From NCBI RefSeq assembly GCF_022919095.1, contig NZ_CP095073.1, forward strand, positions 4,030,001 through 4,094,000: 64,000 nucleotides of DNA. The letters are read 5' to 3'. Positions 25,544 through 33,632 of the stretch are shown piece after piece. The notes under the pieces are model-generated. The model saw nothing but the letters and a program-made list of their open reading frames with translations, did not search any database and was not told the DNA's origin. The position numbers and the translations under genes are program-made. The stretch's first letter is position 1; each line of letters opens with the position of its first letter. The DNA is from Halobacillus salinarum. Lineage in GTDB: Bacteria > Bacillota > Bacilli > Bacillales > Halobacillaceae.

Positions 25544-26719
25544 CTATTGAAAAAACGTATGGTGGATCACCAGCGCAGCTGCCCCTTGGACGACCCCTCC
25601 TTTTAATGTAGAAGTAACGATGGGGGTACGTTTTCCGTTAGATCCGATCACACGTTCATTAACGGGGTTTCTTATGGTTTCTCTAATCAAAGGATGAAGC
25701 TTCCCTACCTTTCCTCCGATAATAATCTTTTCAGGATTATAAAGATTGATTACATTCGTTATTCCCACCCCTAAATAGAACCCTGTTTCTTCCAGTATTT
25801 CCTTTGCAAGCAAAGAATGATTGCGGTGAGCTTTAGGGATAGACTCTAAAGATAATTCCTCTGCAAATAAATCAGTACGCTCATCATCTAAACGATTCTT
25901 TAGTTTTTTTAGAATCGCCGGAATAGACACAAATGTCTCAAGACAACCAACGTTTCCGCACACGCAGCGCTCCCCGTTTACATCAATCGTTGAGTGACCA
26001 ATTTCCCCAGCTTCTCCGTTTTCCCCTCGATAGAGATCATGATTAACGACCAGCCCGGTCCCGACTCCTACATCCGCCATCACAAATGCAAAACAGGAAG
26101 AGTCCACTCCTGCACCAAACCATTTTTCTGCTAGTGCAGCAATATTTGCATCGTTATCGATCGTTACTGGATAATGTAATTCCTGTTCTAACTTCTCCTT
26201 AAGCGCAATTTCCCTCAGTCCATAAAAATTAGGAGGAGAAATGGTTCCATCCGGTTTTTCATTGAAAGGACCTGGCATTCCGACTCCCACTCCAAGTATG
26301 TAAGCAGGGTTTACGTTTGTTTCGTTAATAGCTTCTTTCATCAACGTTTTAACCAATTTAGAAATGGTGGTCAACGAACTATTTGAAGCTGCAGTTGCTG
26401 TGGAATAGAAAAGACAGCGGCCAATAAGATTCGTTAAAGCTAATTTTATTTCTGATCGTCCCAGTTCGACGCCTATGGCATAGCTGCAATCTTCATTAAA
26501 TTGCAGAAGAATGGGCCTTCTCCCTCCCGTAGAAACGGCAAGCCCTTTTTCCTTCAGAATATCTGCCTCCATCAGCTTCTCGATAATCCGGGTAAGCGTA
26601 GGCTTTGATATATTCAGTTGTTTAGAAATATCCACCCTGGAAAGGGGGCCTTTTTCTTTAATTAATCGAATGACAGATTTAATTGCTTGATTATCACTGT
26701 CCAAAACATTTTTCAGCAT
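25544..26719 (-). CDS. ROK-family transcriptional repressor
   Basis: 391 residues from ATG 26719 (an in-frame GTG at 26722 is adjacent; AAAGGCG precedes both). N-terminal winged HTH (about 12-75: LSRVDISKQLNISKPTLTRIIEKL), then the ROK sugar-binding domain with GVGVGMPGPF, MADVGVGTGLVVN, GEIGHSTI and the zinc motif CVCGNVGCLETF. This is the XylR/NagC-type architecture: DNA released on sugar binding. The ATP site looks preserved only in part, as usual for regulators. It stands directly upstream of the GH92 gene (89 bases) and is probably co-transcribed, so mannose or a manno-oligosaccharide is the likely inducer (inference). A cre-like site lies in its promoter region. Confidence 0.92.
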   Translation of the reverse strand: MLKNVLDSDNQAIKSVIRLIKEKGPLSRVDISKQLNISKPTLTRIIEKLMEADILKEKGLAVSTGGRRPILLQFNEDCSYAIGVELGRSEIKLALTNLIGRCLFYSTATAASNSSLTTISKLVKTLMKEAINETNVNPAYILGVGVGMPGPFNEKPDGTISPPNFYGLREIALKEKLEQELHYPVTIDNDANIAALAEKWFGAGVDSSCFAFVMADVGVGTGLVVNHDLYRGENGEAGEIGHSTIDVNGERCVCGNVGCLETFVSIPAILKKLKNRLDDERTDLFAEELSLESIPKAHRNHSLLAKEILEETGFYLGVGITNVINLYNPEKIIIGGKVGKLHPLIRETIRNPVNERVIGSNGKRTPIVTSTLKGGVVQGAAALVIHHTFFQ

Positions 26720-27080
26720 CACTAAACGCCTTTCGACTCATTTTGTATGCGCTTTCATTATAAAAAGAATAGTTCATTATTTTCAACATGAAATTAACTT
26801 TATTTTCTATTATTTTCAAAACAGTAGATAAGTCTGTCTTTCTTTTGTACAAATTTACGGACTAGTTGTGTCTTTAGTTGCACATTCAACAAGAAATAGT
26901 TATTCAATTCATCGATCACTAGAAAGTCTCTTCAAAATCAACACCTTGCTGTTAATAATTGAGAATGCGATAGACTACACCTTTCTATGAAAAAGACAAG
27001 TCCATTGAACGATACACAAAAAACACTTCAACTAATTTTGCTGAATTCATAGTATAGTGTAGAGGAAAGGAGTTGAAATT
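26720..27080. other. divergent promoter region, ROK repressor / ABC exporter
   Basis: Carries a cre-like site close to the ROK start (26744-26757) and, at the other end, a -10-like TATAGT at 27053-27058 and GGAAAGGAG before the ABC gene. The AT-rich centre shows no supported gene. Confidence 0.6.
26744..26757. promoter_or_regulatory. cre-like CcpA site of the ROK/GH92 genes
   Basis: TGTATGCGCTTTCA agrees with TGWAANCGNTNWCA at 13 of 14 positions, 25 bases upstream of the ROK start. Catabolite repression of a mannan-degrading unit is expected. Confidence 0.6.
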
Positions 27081-28001
27081 ATGGCAGAATCTATGATCCA
27101 GGTAGAAGGACTAGTGAAAAAATATGGAGAGCTGACCGCAGTTAATGGCGTTGAGTTCAGCGTCAAATCCGGGGAAGTCTTCGGTCTGCTTGGCCCAAAT
27201 GGTGCCGGGAAAACTACGACAATTGAAATGCTTGTCGGTCTGCGAAAGCCGGATGGCGGAACAGCCACCCTTTCTGGATATGATATCCGTAAACAAATTG
27301 GCGATGTAAAAGAAGTCATTGGTGTCCAGCTCCAATCCACTTCTTTATTTGATTTATTAACCGTTCATGAAATTATGGAACTGTATGCCAGCTTCTATCC
27401 AAGACACGTATCGATTCCGGAGTTACTGGATGAGATGCTGTTAACGGAAAAGAAAAAGAATCGCATTAAAGGATTGTCAGGAGGGCAGAAGCAGCGTCTT
27501 GCGATTGCTTTAGCGATCATTCACGATCCTAAAATTATTTTCCTTGATGAGCCTACTACAGGATTAGATCCTCAGGCGCGCAGAACACTTTGGGATATCA
27601 TTGAAAACCTGAAAGCAAAAGGGAAAACCATTGTGCTTTCCACTCATTACATGGATGAGGCACACATTTTGTGTGACCGGATTGGAATTATGGATCAAGG
27701 AAACTTAATTGCGTTAGATACGCCAACGGCTTTAGTCAGAGCGCTTCAATCAGATAGCGCTGTTGAATTTACGCTTGCCTCTGGTGAGGACGAGTCGTTA
27801 ATTGACGATTTCCAAGGAGTTACCCAGATCACTCGAAGGCAGGAATGGTTTGTCCTCTATACGAACGACCTGCAAGCGACTCTGATTGACTTAATTCAAC
27901 AATCCAAGGAAAAAAATATTAATCTACAAGACTTGCAGACGAGAACCGCAACTTTAGAGGATGTCTTTATACATATGACAGGAAGGAGCTTACGAGAATG
28001 A
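27081..28001 (+). CDS. ABC exporter ATP-binding protein
   Basis: 306 residues. Walker A GPNGAGKTT (about 38-46), signature LSGGQKQRLAIA, Walker B KIIFLDEPTTGLDP, H-loop STHYMDEA: an intact DrrA/CcmA-like ATPase with the C-terminal extension of drug or antibiotic exporters. GGAAAGGAG precedes the ATG. It overlaps its permease gene by 4 bases (ATGA). The substrate cannot be predicted; members export antibiotics, lipids or peptides. Confidence 0.94.
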   Translation: MAESMIQVEGLVKKYGELTAVNGVEFSVKSGEVFGLLGPNGAGKTTTIEMLVGLRKPDGGTATLSGYDIRKQIGDVKEVIGVQLQSTSLFDLLTVHEIMELYASFYPRHVSIPELLDEMLLTEKKKNRIKGLSGGQKQRLAIALAIIHDPKIIFLDEPTTGLDPQARRTLWDIIENLKAKGKTIVLSTHYMDEAHILCDRIGIMDQGNLIALDTPTALVRALQSDSAVEFTLASGEDESLIDDFQGVTQITRRQEWFVLYTNDLQATLIDLIQQSKEKNINLQDLQTRTATLEDVFIHMTGRSLRE

Positions 28002-29092
28002 AGGCTTATTGGCAGTTAACCTTAGCACAGCTAAGGATTTTTGGACGAAATCGTCAGGTTCTGTTTTTTACGCTGCTTTTTCCAATCATTCTAATGCTTA
28101 CTCTGGGATCCTTTCTCGGGAACAGCGGCGGCACTACCATTTCCATGGACGTAATTGACCATGATGGATCACCGGAATCTCAGCAGCTGATCTCTACCTT
28201 CAAGAAAAATCAAGCGATCGAAGTGAATAAAACGAAAGACGTCAAAGCAGCTTTGGAAGAACTGAAACAAGATGATTATCAGGTCGTAATGGAGATTCCT
28301 TCTGGTTACGGAGAAAGTCTGCAATCCGGCCAATCGAAACCGGTTGAGCTGCCAGTCTATTACAATGAAACGAATGCCCAAGCCTCACAGTTAGGACTTA
28401 CTGTCGTCAATGCAGCGGTAGACCAAGTCAGTAAAAACATTGAAAATTACTCTCCAGTTGTAGCCGTTCAACCTAAAGGCGTCCGGTCATTGGACCTCGG
28501 TTACATAGATTTCCTTGTACCAGGGATTGTAGCTATGATGATTATGAATAATAATATGAACGGCGTCGCCGGCCAAATTTCTGCTTGGCGTGAACGCGGA
28601 ATCCTCCGTAGAATGCAAGGGACGCGCCTTAAAGCCTCGACATTTATTTCTGCACAAATTACGGCCCGGGTGATATTAAATGGTTTGCAGGCTTTACTTG
28701 TTCTGATTGTTGCCAGTCTGCTTTTCCATGTTCAAGTGAATGGCTCCTGGCTTGCACTGTTAACCTTCGTTATTCTGGGCACGCTTGCCTTTATGGCCAT
28801 CGGATTTATTATAGCCGGCCTTGCTAAAAACCCGGAAAGTGCCGGCCCTATTGCGGGCTTCGCCTCCTTTCCTATGTTATTTTTAGGCGGTGTATTTTTC
28901 CCGATCAACGATATGCCGGAATACCTCCAGCCGTTTGTCAATATTCTCCCGATCTCTCATCTCAGCACGGCTCTCCGTGAAACGATGAATGTAGGAACCT
29001 CATTTTTTGAGCTTTGGCCTCATTGGCTGACGTTAGCGGGCTGGTTAACGGTCTCATTCTTCATTGCCAGCAGAACTTTCAGGTGGGAATGA
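27998..29092 (+). CDS. ABC-2 type exporter permease
   Basis: 364 residues in the YhgE/DrrB-like plan: one N-terminal membrane helix (about 22-40), a large extracytoplasmic loop (about 45-165), and five helices in the C-terminal half with the ABC-2 signature around LVPGIVAMMIMNNNMNG and LKASTFISAQITARV. It starts inside the ATPase gene stop and is closed by a strong terminator. One permease should dimerise with two ATPase copies. Confidence 0.92.
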   Translation: MKAYWQLTLAQLRIFGRNRQVLFFTLLFPIILMLTLGSFLGNSGGTTISMDVIDHDGSPESQQLISTFKKNQAIEVNKTKDVKAALEELKQDDYQVVMEIPSGYGESLQSGQSKPVELPVYYNETNAQASQLGLTVVNAAVDQVSKNIENYSPVVAVQPKGVRSLDLGYIDFLVPGIVAMMIMNNNMNGVAGQISAWRERGILRRMQGTRLKASTFISAQITARVILNGLQALLVLIVASLLFHVQVNGSWLALLTFVILGTLAFMAIGFIIAGLAKNPESAGPIAGFASFPMLFLGGVFFPINDMPEYLQPFVNILPISHLSTALRETMNVGTSFFELWPHWLTLAGWLTVSFFIASRTFRWE

Positions 29093-29108
29093 AAATATAA
29101 CTTCAAAC

Positions 29109-29150
29109 AAAGACCTCGCCATAGTTAAAGCTATAGCGAGGTCTTCTATA
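29109..29150 (+). terminator. terminator of the ABC exporter operon
   Basis: AAGACCTCGC / GCGAGGTCTT stem with an inner ATAG / CTAT stem. Confidence 0.85.
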
Positions 29151-29317
29151 CTTGCTAAAAGTTAGGACCAGCTATTTAAATACTCTTCAAATTATGATGT
29201 TTCACGCTAAATGAACCTGTTTAGAGAATGCAAAGGTTTTCAATTTGCGTTATCTTTATAAATGAACTACCTTTTAAGAGCTGCTAAAAGTCAGCTAAAG
29301 AAAGCGAGGAGTCTTAG

Positions 29318-30172
29318 TTGGATCTTCAAGAGGCTTATAAAACGTTAGGAGTTTCAGAGAAATCCTCAGATGAAGAAATCGATAAGCAATACATGATCTG
29401 GGTGAAAAGAGAGCACGCTAATAAAAAAAATCAAGACAACAAGACGAAACCTTTTGATATAGACAAAATTAATGACGCCTATCAAGTCATTAAGTCGCAC
29501 AGGGAGCCCGGCTCCAATTCCCAGAAGGAACTTCGATCCTTCCAGGGAAAAGCAGACCATTTCTTTCATTATTATAAATTTCATACCTTAGGCGCCGTTG
29601 TTTTGATCATTGTCTGCATTATAGCTGTCCAAAACTTCCTCAATCACCGTCAGGAGCAGGAAGCCATGGCCAGCCTCCCTCCAGCAGACCTATCTATTAT
29701 GTTATACGGAGGTTATTTCGATGCTGAAGCAGATAAAGACCAGCTCTCAGAAAACATGCTGGCTCAATTTCCTGATTGGCAACGGGTAAAAATCACCCTT
29801 AACTACTTGCCTGGCGGGTCGGGGGATGCCATGAATAGGGGAAGACAAGAGAAAAGCGTCGCGATTCTCGCAACGGAAAGGCCAGATGTGTACATTATGG
29901 ATAAAAACATTTTTGAACAACATGTACAGGGAGGCATGTTCAAACCGCTCGAACAATTGGAATCCTCCAATAAGAAGGTACAAGATAACAAGCTCCTTCA
30001 TTCTACTACGGAACAAAATCAAACAGACCATATATACGGCGTAGTTGTACCAGACAATCGCTTATTTGACGGGATGGAGATCAATGAGGGAGAAAAGGTT
30101 GCTGCTGTACGCAGAGATGCAGAAAACACAGCGAATGCGATGGAATTGATGGAGTTATTGGCAAGTGATTAA
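29318..30172 (+). CDS. J-domain-like membrane protein with extracytoplasmic domain
   Basis: 284 residues from TTG 29318 after GCGAGGAG. Residues 1-65 look like a J domain (LQEAYKTLGVSEKSSDEEI, then DKINDAYQVIKSH), but the diagnostic HPD tripeptide is missing (WVKREHANKK in its place), so it should not stimulate DnaK. One membrane helix follows (about 89-108, TLGAVVLIIVCIIAVQNF). The outside domain (about 115-284) has a pattern seen in solute-binding proteins (ADLSIMLYGGYFD, ERPDVYIMDKNIFEQHV, GGMFKPLEQLE). I do not recognise a named family for the whole. It is monocistronic with its own terminator. Confidence 0.75.
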   Translation: MDLQEAYKTLGVSEKSSDEEIDKQYMIWVKREHANKKNQDNKTKPFDIDKINDAYQVIKSHREPGSNSQKELRSFQGKADHFFHYYKFHTLGAVVLIIVCIIAVQNFLNHRQEQEAMASLPPADLSIMLYGGYFDAEADKDQLSENMLAQFPDWQRVKITLNYLPGGSGDAMNRGRQEKSVAILATERPDVYIMDKNIFEQHVQGGMFKPLEQLESSNKKVQDNKLLHSTTEQNQTDHIYGVVVPDNRLFDGMEINEGEKVAAVRRDAENTANAMELMELLASD

Positions 30173-30186
30173 TTCTTCTCATAGTC

Positions 30187-30219
30187 AAAAAAAAGAGCAG
30201 TTGGCGAACTGCTCTTTTT
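30187..30219. terminator. bidirectional terminator
   Basis: AAAAAGAGCAGTT-GGCG-AACTGCTCTTTTT between the converging J-domain and topoisomerase genes. Confidence 0.9.
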
Positions 30220-30222
30220 AAA

Positions 30223-32364
30223 TTATTTTTCGGTCTGCTTTCCAAAATCAAATTTTATTTTATAATCCTCATCAAGTTTTAAAGCTGTACTAAACGTCTT
30301 CTTTCCCTTGAACCCTTTTAACACTTTCGTACGTTTTTTCTCGCACAACGTTTTGATCATATTTTTCGATAACGCTTTGCCTGCTAACCTCTTCGGAAAA
30401 GTCACTTTACAGCCTTCTTTGTAGGCGGAGCAGCCATAAAATTTATACCGGTCCATGATCATGCCGCTGGAACAGGCAGGGCATTTCGCAATGGGACTGT
30501 TGGAGTTATTTTTCTCCCCGGTGCTTTTTACTTGCACCTGTTGAATGGATCCTGGAGTTTCTGTAATTAACTTGTCGATAAACTCACTTGTCTGCTTAAT
30601 AAACATTTGCTTAGACCCTTCGCCGGTTCCAATTTTCTTTAAATACGATTCCCATTTTGCGGTCATGGAAGGACTGGATAAAAGCGTTCCCTCGATCGCT
30701 TCACAGAGCATGATCCCTTTAGTTGTGATCGCTACGATATTTTTCTTCACTTCAATATAATTCTGCGTTTTGATCGTTTCAATAATACTGGATCGGGTAG
30801 CTTCTGTCCCGAGACCCTCGACTTCCTTTAAAATTTCTACATCTTCCTCATCATCCATCAGCTTTCCGCACGTTTTCATCATGTTGATCAGCTGACCTTC
30901 GGTGTAGGGTTTCGGCGGCTGCGTCATGCTTTCTTTAATGTGAACCTCTGCCCCTACCTGTTCTCCATTTTGGAGCTCAGGCAGAATTGCTTCTTTCTCC
31001 TGTTTTTGCTTTGCGGGCTTTGGAAACAGCTCTTTCCAGCCGCTTTTTACCTCTCTTTTTCCTGTGGTTTTAAACAAAAGTTCATGAACATTTGTAAAAA
31101 TCACAGTCTCTTCATACACGTAATCGCCGTGGAACATCGCAAGCGTAGTTGCTAAAATCTCCTGATAGATATTGCGCTCCTCACGGCTTAATGCGTTCAG
31201 CTTCTTTTGTGTGGGGACCGATTTAGTCGGGATAATCGCATAGTGCTCCTGAACTTTACTGCTGTTCACATACCGTTTATTCGGTTTAAGGGAAGCAGGG
31301 GTAAACGAAACGTTCAGAGTCTCCTGGTACTGGTTCACATGTTTAACTAAATAACTAAACTCATTTTCCGTTATAAAGTTACAGTCCGTCCTCGGGTAAG
31401 AGACAAAGCGTTTCTCATAGAGCTTCTGCACCGTCTTTAACACGTGCGATGGCGTGTATTTCCAGCGTCTGTTCGCTACACTTTGCAAAGTGGACAGCGA
31501 ATGAAGCTTAGGTGCTTTCTGATGCTTTGTCTTTTTATCTATGCTTTGGACAATTCCCTTCGTATCCTCGTCTTCCTTCAAATCATGTTTGTCCATCAGG
31601 GCCTGGACTTTTGCTTTATCCTTATCCTTAATTTCAGCTAAGCCTTTATAAGAACCTTTGTCAGCTTGGAACAGCCCCTCGATTTGATAAAAAGGTTCTG
31701 AAACAAAGTTTTCAATTTCTTTATGTCTTTGATAAATCAAGTAAACGGTAGGAGACTGCACGCGGCCGATGGTCAAGTGGTTTTGGAATCCTTTTTTCTG
31801 CAAAAGCAGTGTAAACAGACGGCTTGCGTTGATCCCGACCATCCAATCACTGATTTGACGGGCCTTTGCCTCATCAAATAACCTCAAGTCCTTTTCGTTA
31901 GGCTGTAAGCTCCTAAACCCTTTCCGAACTTCATCCTTTTCTAGAGAATTGATCCACAGCCTCTGCACTCTTTTTCCCTTAACACCGGTTAACCTGAGGA
32001 TGCTGTAAAAAATATTGGATCCTTCGCGGTCGACATCGGCTGCGTTGACGATTATATCTGCTTGCTGGAACAGCTTTTTTACGGCTTGGAACTGCTCCCA
32101 CTTTCCTTTCGAAACTTTTTCAAGAAAATGGTCAGGAACAATCGGCAGCTGCTCAAGCTTCCACCTTTTCCATTCCGGTTTGTATTCATGAGGTTCCTTT
32201 AATTCGACAAGATGGCCGACTCCCCACGTAATCGTCGCTCCAGCGGGGAATGTATCATCCGGCTTTAATTGTATATACGTTTTATTTTTTTCCTGTATCG
32301 TAAACGCCTCAGCATAAGCTTTGGCCTGGGAAGGCTTTTCAGCTAAGATGACCACTTTCGGCAT
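30223..32364 (-). CDS. topB: DNA topoisomerase III
   Basis: 713 residues. TOPRIM domain at the N terminus (VVILAEKPSQAKAYA; NAADVDREGSNIFYSI with DxD-type metal ligands), then the topoisomerase IA core with the active-site Tyr in SYPRTDCNF (about residue 323) and the usual GRVQSPTVYLI. The C terminus has one zinc-ribbon-like module (CPACSSGMIM, then CSAYKEGC) and basic end. This matches the Bacillus TopB type in length. It decatenates and relaxes negatively supercoiled DNA. GGAGTGGGAG precedes the ATG. No plasmid or conjugative genes are near, so it is taken as the chromosomal copy. Confidence 0.93.
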   Translation of the reverse strand: MPKVVILAEKPSQAKAYAEAFTIQEKNKTYIQLKPDDTFPAGATITWGVGHLVELKEPHEYKPEWKRWKLEQLPIVPDHFLEKVSKGKWEQFQAVKKLFQQADIIVNAADVDREGSNIFYSILRLTGVKGKRVQRLWINSLEKDEVRKGFRSLQPNEKDLRLFDEAKARQISDWMVGINASRLFTLLLQKKGFQNHLTIGRVQSPTVYLIYQRHKEIENFVSEPFYQIEGLFQADKGSYKGLAEIKDKDKAKVQALMDKHDLKEDEDTKGIVQSIDKKTKHQKAPKLHSLSTLQSVANRRWKYTPSHVLKTVQKLYEKRFVSYPRTDCNFITENEFSYLVKHVNQYQETLNVSFTPASLKPNKRYVNSSKVQEHYAIIPTKSVPTQKKLNALSREERNIYQEILATTLAMFHGDYVYEETVIFTNVHELLFKTTGKREVKSGWKELFPKPAKQKQEKEAILPELQNGEQVGAEVHIKESMTQPPKPYTEGQLINMMKTCGKLMDDEEDVEILKEVEGLGTEATRSSIIETIKTQNYIEVKKNIVAITTKGIMLCEAIEGTLLSSPSMTAKWESYLKKIGTGEGSKQMFIKQTSEFIDKLITETPGSIQQVQVKSTGEKNNSNSPIAKCPACSSGMIMDRYKFYGCSAYKEGCKVTFPKRLAGKALSKNMIKTLCEKKRTKVLKGFKGKKTFSTALKLDEDYKIKFDFGKQTEK

Positions 32365-32542
32365 GGTCTCCCACTCCTTTCAATAGACCACAAGATTACT
32401 ATGAGATGAATAGGAAAGCAAGATGCAAAAATAGAGATTTAAAAGGAATGCTTACCTGTATATGTTTAATTTTAATAGGATTAACCATTAAAGGATAATG
32501 AAAAATTAAGGGTATATTTTCAATACATCAGGAGAGGGAACA

Positions 32543-32611
32543 TTGGGAAATTTCTACAAATGGACGAACGATCTGCGTCCTACAAAGCCCAGCCTGGATC
32601 ATACTCTCTAG
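32543..32611 (+). CDS. possible 22-residue peptide gene
   Basis: TTG at 32543 follows AGGAGAGGG with a spacing of 4-5 bases and the frame encodes a 22-residue peptide (MGNFYKWTNDLRPTKP...). No membrane segment; no known match. It may equally be a chance frame; the only support is the ribosome site. Confidence 0.25.
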   Translation: MGNFYKWTNDLRPTKPSLDHTL

Positions 32612-32639
32612 TTAAGCTTTATTAGACGTTTTCATACAA

Positions 32640-32669
32640 GAAAACACCTCCAATGCTTTGAAGGTGTTT
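32640..32669 (-). terminator. terminator of the prolyl hydroxylase-like gene
   Basis: AAACACCT / AGGTGTTT stem with T-rich 3' side on the minus strand, 70 bases past the gene end. Confidence 0.65.
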
Positions 32670-32736
32670 GAATAAGCGAATAAATGGAGTTTATTTATTA
32701 GGAAGGTTCCTTTGTGTTTAACACAATCCCGTCTCT

Positions 32737-33372
32737 TTACCTGTACTGCTTTCTCCGCACCCACATCGTGGCTGCCCATTTTTCACCGGCTGTCACCGGA
32801 GAGCCTCCGTGAAGGGTCCGTTCATTAATTTCAGGATCGGAGTAGAAATATTCAAAATAGACGCCCATCCCTTTATGAGGTGAAACAGATAGATTCATAT
32901 GCGGGAAGTAGGTTTCTCCTCCCTCTTCTACATCATTTAAGTAAAGGACAAGCGTGCTGATTCTTGGATTGTTTACTACTCTCGTTTTTGCTCTAAAGTA
33001 GTCGTAATGGGCTTTATATTCCTGACCCTGTTGATAATTGAGAATGTGCATTCCTTCTCCATGGGTTACGGGTACGTTCATAATTTGCGCCATCCGCTTT
33101 TCGATCCTGGCCGTAACTTCGTTCTCAGGAAGAAAGGTACTGCTGCTAGTTCTCATGTCATTCACTTCATGCCTTGATCCGATTTTCGATCGGTTCATTC
33201 GATCTTTGGAAAGACCGATAAGCGCTTCACATTCTTCATCACTGACCACATTTCCCAATATAGCAATCTTTGGATCTTCCATTTTGGCGATAATCGCGAT
33301 CTCCCGGTCATCAGTTATGATCTTGTTTCCCATGTGATCAAAAATGGAAGCTTCTTTCACTTGCATTGTCAC
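32737..33372 (-). CDS. prolyl 4-hydroxylase-type 2-oxoglutarate/Fe(II) oxygenase
   Basis: 211 residues, close in size to the Bacillus anthracis prolyl 4-hydroxylase. Iron ligands HYD in KAHYDYF (about 128-130) and the distal His in LHGGSPV (about 191), with the 2-oxoglutarate Lys in GEKWAATMWVR. The lead-in KIGSRHEVNDMRTSSSTF and LYLNDVEEGGETYFP are family marks. It hydroxylates peptidyl proline in collagen-like or other proteins, probably in the cytoplasm because no signal peptide is present. Start is GTG 33372 (an in-frame ATG lies 6 bases on); the ribosome site AGAGG is a little distant. A cre-like site lies about 25 bases upstream. No collagen-like substrate gene is in the window. Confidence 0.9.
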   Translation of the reverse strand: MTMQVKEASIFDHMGNKIITDDREIAIIAKMEDPKIAILGNVVSDEECEALIGLSKDRMNRSKIGSRHEVNDMRTSSSTFLPENEVTARIEKRMAQIMNVPVTHGEGMHILNYQQGQEYKAHYDYFRAKTRVVNNPRISTLVLYLNDVEEGGETYFPHMNLSVSPHKGMGVYFEYFYSDPEINERTLHGGSPVTAGEKWAATMWVRRKQYR

Positions 33373-33397
33373 TTTTTCATCAACCTCTTTTAGTTTG

Positions 33398-33411
33398 ATA
33401 AAACGCTTTCA
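33398..33411. promoter_or_regulatory. cre-like site upstream of the prolyl hydroxylase-like gene
   Basis: TGAAAGCGTTTTAT on the minus strand fits TGWAANCGNTNWCA except at the last two positions. Confidence 0.45.
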
Positions 33412-33593
33412 AAAATGTACATCCTTGAAGCAATAATAGGATATGAAAGAATCATATCACGTTCTTCCTAATTATTCTTTATTTTTCATAAAAATCCCAA
33501 AATTGTTCACAATTGACGAAGATAAGTTCGATAAAAAGCGTACAAAAGAATTTAGAACACTTCCTTCATCAAAACTATATAATGAGGAACACA

Positions 33594-33625
33594 AAAAAAC
33601 AGGCTGGAGTTTGGCTCCAGCCTGC
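33594..33625 (-). terminator. terminator of the giant cell-wall protein gene
   Basis: CAGGCTGGAG / CTCCAGCCTG stem with TTTGG-type loop and TTTTTTT on the minus strand; overlaps nothing else. Confidence 0.88.
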
Positions 33626-33632
33626 TTGTTCG

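Larger units (their letters stand above)
32365..32736. other. intergenic region upstream of topB
   Basis: Holds the topB promoter region, a possible 22-codon reading frame with a good ribosome site on the plus strand (32543-32611), and the terminator of the oxygenase gene (32640-32669). Confidence 0.5.

Noticed and set aside
30223-32364. topB as a sign of a plasmid or integrative element
   Set aside because: No relaxase, type IV secretion, integrase or replication gene is nearby, and chromosomal topB is normal in Bacilli.
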